Assembly: GCA_030638455.1 (NCBI GenBank)
Contig: DAOWEP010000004.1
Coordinates: 1-13,316, forward strand
From: Gammaproteobacteria bacterium
Lineage (GTDB): Bacteria > Pseudomonadota > Gammaproteobacteria > DAOWEP01
Length of the DNA stretch: 13,316 nt
Direction of reading: 5' to 3'
A program made the position numbers and the translations under genes. The first letter of the stretch is position 1, and each line of letters opens with the position of its first letter. The notes below the pieces were generated by a model, which saw only the letters and a list, made by a program, of their open reading frames with translations, searched no databases and had not been told where the DNA came from. Below, piece by piece: positions 1 to 5,161 of this stretch.

Positions 1-912
1 ACCTGGCTTGATTATCGTGGCGTACCTGTAGTCGGTGCATCCATGGTCATTAATATAAGTGATCTCCAATGGACGCTTATTAGTAAACAGGATGCAAGTG
101 AAGCATTTGCGCAAATTGATAAATTAATGGAATTCTACATCACCATTGGCTTTTCTATTCTAATATCTGCGATTGTACTTTCGATCATGATGGCTAGAAG
201 TATTTCAAGACCAATAAACTACCTTAAAACTCGTCTTGATGATCTTGGAGACGGAAACTATTCCATTCAAATCCAGGATATTAATAGCAAGGATGAAATT
301 GCTTCGCTGGCAAAAGCATTTAACCAAATGTCAACCAATTTGAGTAATGCGCATATTGCTATTAAGACCAAAAATAAACAACTGGAGGAACTTTCCAACA
401 AAGATGGTTTAACCGGACTCTATAATCACAGATACCTGAATGAACAAGCCATGATTGAATACAATCGAGCGTTTCGATATGGAACACCCTTAAGCTGCCT
501 CATGATTGATATAGATTTCTTCAAAAAAATCAACGATACATATGGGCATTTATTTGGGGATACCGTATTAAAAGGTGTTGCCGCGACAATCAAAAACTCT
601 TGCCGAAATACTGATATTGTAGCCCGGTATGGGGGGGAGGAATTTTTTGTAATATTACCGAACACCTATTTGGAGTCGGCACAGTCGGTGTCTGAAAAGT
701 TACTGGAAAGTATATCGTCAGAAATTTATAGTGAAAACGAAATCTCTGCCTCTATTACGGTCAGCATAGGACTATCCTGTTTTCATGAAGGAATGAATTC
801 CTTTGAAGATCTATTATCCGAATCTGACGAAGCCCTTTATCAGGCAAAAAATAGCGGGAGAAACAGGGTTTGTGTCTTCAAAGAATTATCTAAAGAAAAA
901 ACCCTTTGTTAA
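1..912 (+). CDS. Membrane diguanylate cyclase (dCache end, HAMP, GGDEF), 5' partial
   Basis: The frame is open from base 1, so the internal ATG at 43 is not the start; 303 C-terminal residues are visible. The first ~35 residues (YRGVPVVGAS..., then DLQWTLI, then EAF) resemble the end of an extracytoplasmic dCache sensor. A membrane segment follows at about residues 46-66, then a HAMP domain (SISRPINYL through AFNQMS) and a short helical linker. The GGDEF domain opens with DGLTGLYNHRYL and carries DIDFFKKINDTYGH and the active-site GGEEF at 211-215. An RNTD I-site lies at 202-205, exactly five residues before GGEEF, so product inhibition by c-di-GMP is expected. The key residues indicate an active enzyme making c-di-GMP from two GTP. 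It converges on ppnP. The N-terminal sensor is outside the window, so the ligand is unknown. Confidence 0.93.
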   Translation, partial: TWLDYRGVPVVGASMVINISDLQWTLISKQDASEAFAQIDKLMEFYITIGFSILISAIVLSIMMARSISRPINYLKTRLDDLGDGNYSIQIQDINSKDEIASLAKAFNQMSTNLSNAHIAIKTKNKQLEELSNKDGLTGLYNHRYLNEQAMIEYNRAFRYGTPLSCLMIDIDFFKKINDTYGHLFGDTVLKGVAATIKNSCRNTDIVARYGGEEFFVILPNTYLESAQSVSEKLLESISSEIYSENEISASITVSIGLSCFHEGMNSFEDLLSESDEALYQAKNSGRNRVCVFKELSKEKTLC

Positions 913-935
913 TACTATTATATTCTGCTATTCAA

Positions 936-952
936 TTCATTTGATAAATGAA
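936..952. repeat. AT-rich hairpin between convergent DGC and ppnP genes
   Basis: A perfect 7-bp stem, TTCATTT / AAATGAA, with a 3-nt GAT loop covers the ppnP stop codon (937-939). It is AT-rich and has no adjacent T-run on either strand. It is therefore only a weak candidate for a bidirectional 3'-end structure. Confidence 0.3.
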
Positions 953-1251
953 CAGCAATAATCAACAGGGCTACTAATTTTAACCTTGAATGTCGCGTTA
1001 GCGGGCACTTCAAAAGAGTCACCGACGTTAATCTTTTCCCAGCATTCAGTATCTGGAAACATTACTTCTATATCGCCTGAATATACCTCAATACCCTCCT
1101 TATCCCCTGTATTGAACTGATATTCTCCCGGCAACATAAACCCAAGAGTTTTTTCTGCCCCATCCGAAAACCGGAGGGTTCTACTGGTTACATTCCCATC
1201 AAAATAGCTATTCACCTTTTTTATAACCGTTACATTACTAAACTCAGACAT
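937..1251 (-). CDS. ppnP: Pyrimidine/purine nucleoside phosphorylase, cupin type (PpnP/YaiE, DUF1255)
   Basis: This 104-residue single-domain cupin resembles E. coli PpnP (94 aa). It matches the family plan: N-terminal NSYFDGNVTSRTLRFSDG, then TLGFMLPGEYQFNT, SGDIEVMFPD, GDSFEVPANATFKV and a C-terminal DYCCSF. PpnP-type enzymes catalyse phosphorolysis of several nucleosides, giving free base and (deoxy)ribose-1-phosphate in nucleotide salvage in the cytosol. The start at 1251 (MSEFSN) is chosen over longer options because a GAAGGAAAAG Shine-Dalgarno lies just upstream and an earlier ATG falls inside that site. The gene is monocistronic here: convergent with the diguanylate cyclase and divergent from the DUF5658 gene. 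Confidence 0.9.
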   Translation of the reverse strand: MSEFSNVTVIKKVNSYFDGNVTSRTLRFSDGAEKTLGFMLPGEYQFNTGDKEGIEVYSGDIEVMFPDTECWEKINVGDSFEVPANATFKVKISSPVDYCCSFIK

Positions 1252-1290
1252 ATTCTTTTCCTTCATTGTTCTGTTCAGCCGTAATAAGCA

Positions 1291-1322
1291 TTTATACAAA
1301 AAACCCAGGAAATCCTGGATTG
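1291..1322 (-). promoter_or_regulatory. ppnP leader/promoter region with short hairpin
   Basis: On the minus strand a small stem (CCAGG / CCTGG, plus bases 1305-1318) is followed directly by six T residues and a TATAAA hexamer (plus 1291-1296), about 45 bp before the ppnP start. It could be a weak terminator or attenuator, or the stem may lie in promoter DNA with TATAAA as the -10. No convincing -35 was found, and the two readings cannot be separated by eye. Confidence 0.3.
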
Positions 1323-1348
1323 CGCATCTTCATTCTTTCTATACCCAG

Positions 1349-1365
1349 GTAGTCGTAAATACTAC
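1349..1365. promoter_or_regulatory. Inverted repeat, candidate enhancer-binding site
   Basis: GTAGT and ACTAC form a 5+5 bp inverted repeat around a 7-bp centre. Its midpoint is about 130 bp upstream of the start site predicted from the sigma-54 promoter at 1462-1477. That is the usual distance range for a bacterial enhancer-binding protein. It also lies in the DNA upstream of ppnP, so it could serve that gene instead. A second, wider inverted repeat, TAAGTG (1388-1393) / CACTTA (1415-1420), lies between it and the promoter. Confidence 0.4.
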
Positions 1366-1439
1366 AAAATCTTTTAAAACCTTAAAATAAGTGTCAGATA
1401 ATTTTACAATTTAGCACTTAATACATCTAAAGAAATATA

Positions 1440-1452
1440 TAACTTATTGATT
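1440..1452. promoter_or_regulatory. IHF binding site
   Basis: TAACTTATTGATT matches every fixed position of the reverse-complemented IHF consensus (YAANNNNTTGATW). It lies in AT-rich DNA ten bases before the -24 element, between the candidate enhancer repeats and the sigma-54 promoter. That is the expected place for a DNA bend bringing an activator to the polymerase. Confidence 0.55.
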
Positions 1453-1461
1453 TTATTGGAT

Positions 1462-1477
1462 TGGCACCTATCTTGCT
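1462..1477 (+). promoter_or_regulatory. Sigma-54 (RpoN) -24/-12 promoter
   Basis: TGGCACCTATCTTGCT fits the sigma-54 consensus TGGCACG-N4-TTGCW with one mismatch. The invariant GG and GC are exactly 10 bp apart. Taking the C of TTGC as -12 predicts transcription starting near 1488, leaving a leader of about 90 nt before the DUF5658 start at 1578. Nothing else downstream on this strand could use it. Confidence 0.75.
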
Positions 1478-1493
1478 TATTATATATTAAGGA

Positions 1494-1541
1494 AGTGTGT
1501 ATTCCGCCCAGCGGTTCTTCTATTTCTCATAGTTACACACT
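1494..1541 (+). other. Foldable 5' leader of the DUF5658 gene
   Basis: AGTGTGTA (1494-1501) and TACACACT (1534-1541) form a perfect 8-bp stem that starts a few bases after the predicted sigma-54 start site. The 32-nt loop contains a nested hairpin, CCGC / GCGG (1504-1514). CACA (1536-1539) can instead pair with TGTG (1547-1550), so two folds are mutually exclusive. This may be a cis-acting RNA structure or a protein-binding DNA repeat; no known riboswitch class was recognised. Confidence 0.4.
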
Positions 1542-1577
1542 GATTTTGTGAGAACAAGAAAGTATAGGTAGCCTAAT

Positions 1578-2102
1578 ATGCGTCAACATCAAGAAGTATT
1601 TCTGGATTTAGATTCCAATTCCAGTATGGCAGATGCTACTGGAACTGACAGAAAACAACAAAATATGCGTGTCACGCATGATAGACGAGTGTTCTCCATT
1701 AAAGCCATCTGGTATTCCATTACTATCGGAAGAAGAAAATCATCGCAACGTGAAATAAACACTTCATCAGAATTTGTTGTGGATAGCCATGAAGGCTGGT
1801 TATTGTCTTTGACGCTGGGCGTGATTGTATTGTGTATCTCTGATGCCTATATGACTATTTTACTTATGAATCACGGTGCCATTGAGACTAATCCCTTAAT
1901 GGCAATTCTAATAGAAAATAGTGTCATTCTGTTTTTATGGGTAAAGCTCGCATTGACCACCATGAGCATAATGTTACTACTAATCCTAAAAAACTTTACT
2001 CTCTTTAAATGCATCAATGGCTACCATCTTATAATAATGGCTCTTTTAGGCTACATGTATCTCCTCAGGTATGAATTTGTTTTGCTGGATTTAGTGTTAT
2101 AA
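1578..2102 (+). CDS. DUF5658 family small membrane protein
   Basis: This 174-residue protein has a polar N-terminal region of about 75 residues with a THDRR motif. Three or four hydrophobic segments follow, at roughly 75-97, 113-138 and 145-170. The core, with SDAYMTILLMNHGAIETNPLM and a following VKLAL helix, matches the pattern of DUF5658 (D...T......GA.E.NPLM, then a conserved Lys in a membrane helix). The function of this family is unknown. Translation probably starts at 1578; the ribosome site is weak (AGGT about 8 nt upstream). The gene appears to be driven alone by the sigma-54 promoter at 1462-1477. An 11-bp inverted repeat covers its stop codon. It converges on the M48 protease gene. 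Confidence 0.75.
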   Translation: MRQHQEVFLDLDSNSSMADATGTDRKQQNMRVTHDRRVFSIKAIWYSITIGRRKSSQREINTSSEFVVDSHEGWLLSLTLGVIVLCISDAYMTILLMNHGAIETNPLMAILIENSVILFLWVKLALTTMSIMLLLILKNFTLFKCINGYHLIIMALLGYMYLLRYEFVLLDLVL

Positions 2103-2110
2103 ATCCAGCA
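2083..2110. repeat. 11-bp hairpin across the DUF5658 stop codon
   Basis: TGCTGGATTTA (2083-2093) and TAAATCCAGCA (2100-2110) form a perfect 11-bp stem with a 6-nt loop; the stop codon (2100-2102) is in the right arm. ATCCAG / CTGGAT (2103-2117) and GGATAAC (2114-2120) / GTTATCC (2146-2152) are further inverted repeats sharing sequence with it. A T6 run comes only at 2165-2170, 12 nt past the last stem, so this is not a classic intrinsic terminator. It may still be a 3'-end structure. Confidence 0.45.
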
Positions 2111-2204
2111 CCTGGATAACCTTACGTAGCTATCACCGCGCTAAAGTTATCCTGACCTGTATTCATTTTTTGCCTGATCTTTTCTTGATCCCAATTCGAT
2201 TAAC

Positions 2205-2225
2205 CCACTACTGGATCAGTAGTGG
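2205..2225 (-). terminator. 9-bp hairpin at the 3' end of the M48 protease gene
   Basis: CCACTACTG (2205-2213) and CAGTAGTGG (2217-2225) pair perfectly around a 3-nt loop and include the protease stop codon (2208-2210). There is no U-tract after it on the minus strand. It may be an mRNA 3'-end stabiliser or a factor-assisted terminator rather than a standard intrinsic terminator. Confidence 0.35.
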
Positions 2226-4154
2226 TGGCATAGGACAGTCTAATGTGTCGGAAATCGCACGGAAAAGTTCGGCTTCAACAGGGGACACCTGCTTGTCAGC
2301 GGTGATGCAGGCAGCACATGCCTTCAACAACCGCGGCTTAACCAGCGGTTTTAGCTGCACAAGATCATTTAATGCCTTGTTTAACTTATCCAGATCAAGC
2401 TTGTTCTTTACCAAAAAATTAACATCAATATCACCGAGTTCCAAATTTGCATTATTAAACACATCTTGCTGTCTCAATCCGTTGTGCGTTGTGGAATAAA
2501 CAAGGATTGATAACAATACTGAACAGGAATACCGGGTTTGTGCCAGAGATTTATATTGGCGTATGGAAACGGATTTTCTGCCGAATACCGCATCAAGATG
2601 ATGAAAAACGATTTTTTGTATCGCCCATTCAGACAAGCTAATCCTGTCATCGGCCTTGATCAAAGTGACAAGGTTTTCCTTGAATAATTTATATTGTGGT
2701 TTTGTAAGCTGGCGTAACGTGGATAAGGCCATCTCTACTAGTGGCAGCCGGTGTTCTGTCCTAAGACCGCTAACCTGATTTATAAGCCTTGTCGTCTCTT
2801 CATACACACCACTGTCTGCGGCTGATTCCAGATGCCGGAGTTGCTTGTTGCGTATCTCTTTATCTTCATCCAGCACCAAAAAATATATAACTGCACGGAC
2901 AGAGTAGGGCTCATGAACAGCCTTAACCAGTGCATCAGGGATTCCGGTTATTATTTCACTTGCATAATCCAGGTGAGATACCGTTGGCTTACCTATCTGT
3001 TCTAATATTGCATTACTTGTCATAACCGCTGCTATGGTCGACATTGTTTCCTTTCTAGTAATTATTGCTTCTCTTGCTGCCCCCTTCACTTCCCCTTCGT
3101 ACCCTATCGTTCCGTCACCAATATCCTTGTGCCTATAATCATCCTCCGCTGAGGTGGCATCATACTTCCCGTCCCAGTCCGGTTGAATTATCCGTATACG
3201 CTTTTCCAGTGGTGGGTGAGTTGCAAACAAGCTATTAAAAAAACCGGTGATCCCCTGGCAAAATAATGTATGGCTGATCTCTGCACAATTAGGATTTGTC
3301 AGCACCGAACCAAATGTATTTCCTCCAATACGCTTCAGGGCTCCCGCAATACCGTCACGGCTTCGGGTAAACTGTACAGCCGATGCATCGGCAAGATATT
3401 CACGCTGACGACTAACACCTGCCTTGATCAGGTTGCCAAAAAATGTGCCTGCATAGCCAATCACCATCAGCCCCAGTCCCAACCCAACGAGGCCTCCACC
3501 GTTTCTTGATCTGCGCGAGCGTGAAGAAGTACGCAACATATAATAGCCAATCATCCCGATTACGGTAATGCCGTGTAAAATCCCGATTAACCTTATATTC
3601 AAACGCATATCACCGTTCAGGATATGACTGAATTCGTGTGCAACCACGCCCTGCAGCTGGTCGCGTGACAATGTTTCTATAGCGCCTCGGGTAATTCCAA
3701 TTACAGCATCGCTGGGTGAATAACCTGCAGCGAAGGCATTTATTCCATGTTCATTAATCAAATACACTGGCGGCACGGGCGTGCCGGATGCAATCGCCAT
3801 TTCCTCTACTACGTTCAGAATCTTCTTCTTGTTAATATCATCGCTACCATCAACGATCAGCTCGCCATCCATCATTTCTGCTACACGCGCGCCACCACCG
3901 GACAGGGCCCTTATTTTATAAAGACTGCCAAGGGCGACTACGGTAATGACTACTACGCCAACCTTAAAGAATATTTCCCAGTCGAATAGCTCAATAGTAG
4001 TATTAGATGACAGATCCCCGGCATTCAGATAACCAAATGCCAACATAACTACAAGATTGGTCATTACGATCAATGACAAAACTGCAAGCGAAAAGAATAC
4101 TACCAGCCTTCCGGTATTCTTGCGTGCGATATCCTGGGATTTGAAGAAATCCAT
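2208..4154 (-). CDS. HtpX-like M48 zinc metalloprotease with long C-terminal extension
   Basis: 648 residues. The start MDFFKSQDIARKNTGRLVV is typical of this M48 group; no clear Shine-Dalgarno precedes it. Hydrophobic segments lie at about 18-41, 61-80, 190-208 and 220-240. The zinc site is HEFSH (H173, E174, H177), with the third ligand E252 in REYLADASA; THPPLEKRI follows at 312-320. HtpX-type proteases are inner-membrane enzymes with a cytosolic active site that degrade damaged membrane proteins. HtpX itself is about 290 residues, so roughly 330 residues are extra. The extension is helical and contains two similar stretches (IKADDRISLSEW near 499 and ITADKQVSPVEA near 617) suggestive of TerB-like units. 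The gene is downstream of lemA, a common pairing, but separated from it by the inserted element at 4206-4471. Confidence 0.9.
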   Translation of the reverse strand: MDFFKSQDIARKNTGRLVVFFSLAVLSLIVMTNLVVMLAFGYLNAGDLSSNTTIELFDWEIFFKVGVVVITVVALGSLYKIRALSGGGARVAEMMDGELIVDGSDDINKKKILNVVEEMAIASGTPVPPVYLINEHGINAFAAGYSPSDAVIGITRGAIETLSRDQLQGVVAHEFSHILNGDMRLNIRLIGILHGITVIGMIGYYMLRTSSRSRRSRNGGGLVGLGLGLMVIGYAGTFFGNLIKAGVSRQREYLADASAVQFTRSRDGIAGALKRIGGNTFGSVLTNPNCAEISHTLFCQGITGFFNSLFATHPPLEKRIRIIQPDWDGKYDATSAEDDYRHKDIGDGTIGYEGEVKGAAREAIITRKETMSTIAAVMTSNAILEQIGKPTVSHLDYASEIITGIPDALVKAVHEPYSVRAVIYFLVLDEDKEIRNKQLRHLESAADSGVYEETTRLINQVSGLRTEHRLPLVEMALSTLRQLTKPQYKLFKENLVTLIKADDRISLSEWAIQKIVFHHLDAVFGRKSVSIRQYKSLAQTRYSCSVLLSILVYSTTHNGLRQQDVFNNANLELGDIDVNFLVKNKLDLDKLNKALNDLVQLKPLVKPRLLKACAACITADKQVSPVEAELFRAISDTLDCPMPPLLIQ

Positions 4155-4237
4155 GATTACTACTGAGTGGAGGTCAGAACCTAGATGGACTCAAGGACAG
4201 AATCCTAGTGTAGCGTCCTATATTGTTTGACGGTTTA

Positions 4238-4334
4238 GAGACCCACAAATGCCTCAAGTCAAGGCGCAGTCCGCAGCTAATGGTTGCTCCCTTAGCAAGG
4301 GCTGAAACGCAGGATTGAGGCATTTGTGGGTCTC
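4238..4334. repeat. Internal hairpin A of the element (20-bp perfect stem)
   Basis: GAGACCCACAAATGCCTCAA (4238-4257) pairs perfectly with 4315-4334 around a 57-nt loop. The loop holds a small hairpin, CCCTT / AAGGG (4289-4301). The left arm abuts the left terminal repeat with no gap. Confidence 0.85.
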
Positions 4335-4341
4335 CCTTCGG

Positions 4342-4439
4342 GCACGAAGTGCAGCTGCCATCTGCTGTGTTGTGTTCCTTGAAAAGGGCTAGCCATTCTC
4401 TGCGAAACACGCCTTGCAGCTAGCAGCTGCACTTCGTGC
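4342..4439. repeat. Internal hairpin B of the element (17-bp perfect stem)
   Basis: GCACGAAGTGCAGCTGC (4342-4358) pairs perfectly with 4423-4439 around a 64-nt loop. Each arm is also self-complementary (GCAC-GAA-GTGC and the palindrome GCAGCTGC), so several folds are possible. The right arm abuts the right terminal repeat directly. Confidence 0.85.
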
Positions 4440-4468
4440 TAAATCGTTAAACAATATAGGACGCTACA

Positions 4469-5065
4469 CTAAAATGACACCTTTGGTGCCGCCTGTATTT
4501 CTGCACTATCTTCAAATTCTAACACGGTGGCATCATTTTTATGTCCGAATGATGTTGCAAACATCACCTGTGGGAATGATTGCTTATAGGTATTGTATGC
4601 CATCACCTGATCATTAAAGGCCTGACGAGAAAAGGCGACTTTGTTTTCTGTGCTGGTCAGTTCCTCACTTAATTGCATCATATTCTGGTTGGCCTTGAGA
4701 TCGGGATAATCTTCCATTACTACATTGAATTTACTCATGGCACCTGTCAGTGCGCCCTCCGCACCTATCAATTGTTTGATTGCGCCTGCATTGCCTGGAT
4801 CTGCCGCTGCCGCAGCCAAGCCGTTCGCAGCGGAATTACGTGCGGAAATCACGGCTTCAAGTGTTTCTCGCTCGTGTTTCATATAGCCCTTGGCGGTTTC
4901 AATCAGGTTAGGAATCAGATCATATCGACGCTTGAGTTGAACCTCAATCTGGGCAAATGCATTTTTATAGCGGTTACGCAAACTAACCAATGTATTAAAA
5001 ATACTGACAATATACAGCACAATGGCTGCCACAATAACCAGAAATACAATCGTTGAAATTTCCAT
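4469..5065 (-). CDS. lemA: LemA family membrane protein
   Basis: 198 residues. An N-terminal membrane helix (about 5-25) is followed by the conserved LemA helical domain with NRYKNAFAQIEVQLKRRYDLIPNL, then AKGYMKHE and ARN, and SEELTSTENKVAFSRQAFND. The C-terminus ends APKVSF, close to the usual LemA ending, so the protein looks full length. The start at 5065 has a good GAGG Shine-Dalgarno about 8 nt upstream. LemA proteins are often encoded beside M48 proteases or TPM-domain proteins; their role is not settled. The protease gene here is downstream on the same strand. The stop codon TAG (4469-4471) sits exactly on the junction of the inserted element. Confidence 0.93.
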   Translation of the reverse strand: MEISTIVFLVIVAAIVLYIVSIFNTLVSLRNRYKNAFAQIEVQLKRRYDLIPNLIETAKGYMKHERETLEAVISARNSAANGLAAAAADPGNAGAIKQLIGAEGALTGAMSKFNVVMEDYPDLKANQNMMQLSEELTSTENKVAFSRQAFNDQVMAYNTYKQSFPQVMFATSFGHKNDATVLEFEDSAEIQAAPKVSF

Positions 5066-5095
5066 GTATGTCGCCTCTATCTAAATTGAAACCCA

Positions 5096-5123
5096 ATCAT
5101 ATGACGAATGAAGTGAAAATCAA
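5096..5123 (-). promoter_or_regulatory. Candidate sigma-70 promoter for lemA
   Basis: On the minus strand TTGATT (plus 5118-5123) is followed after 16 bp by TATGAT (plus 5096-5101), about 30 bp before the lemA ATG. The -10 matches 5 of 6 and the -35 matches 4 of 6 consensus bases. It lies in the 96-bp gap after the kinase gene, which suggests lemA can be transcribed on its own. Confidence 0.4.
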
Positions 5124-5161
5124 ATTACAGACTTCTCAAATAAATATTTTTCGGAAACTGA

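Larger units (their letters stand above)
4206..4471. mobile_element. MITE-like non-autonomous element between lemA and the M48 protease gene
   Basis: Terminal inverted repeats at 4207-4237 and 4440-4470 match at 29 of 31 positions (outer end AGTGTAGCGTCCTATATTGT). TA is present at both outer edges (4206-4207 and 4470-4471), consistent with a TA target duplication as made by IS630/Tc1-type transposases, though a self-complementary TA could also be part of the repeat. Immediately inside are two perfect hairpin stems: 20 bp (4238-4257 with 4315-4334) and 17 bp (4342-4358 with 4423-4439). They are separated by 7 nt containing CTTCGG. Every base at the junctions is accounted for, so the whole element can fold as a multi-branched structure. 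It has no credible coding sequence; the short frames are repeat-derived. The parent transposase is not in the window. Confidence 0.82.

Noticed and set aside
1252..1299. Longer ppnP start 16 codons upstream
   Set aside because: The extension has no family counterpart, and an in-frame ATG in it overlaps the Shine-Dalgarno of the chosen start.
4207..4470. Integron attC-like or CRISPR-like reading of the repeats
   Set aside because: There are no attC core sites or integrase, and the repeats are single inverted pairs rather than direct repeats with spacers.
4174..4617. Two small reading frames, one per strand, over the inserted element (4174-4410 minus, 4414-4617 plus)
   Set aside because: Both carry the same NNIGRYT stretch because each reads through one terminal repeat. 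They lack ribosome sites, and one overlaps lemA in antisense, so they are repeat-derived shadows.
4741..4755. Second sigma-54-like sequence inside lemA
   Set aside because: The GG to GC spacing is 11 rather than 10 bp and it lies within coding sequence.
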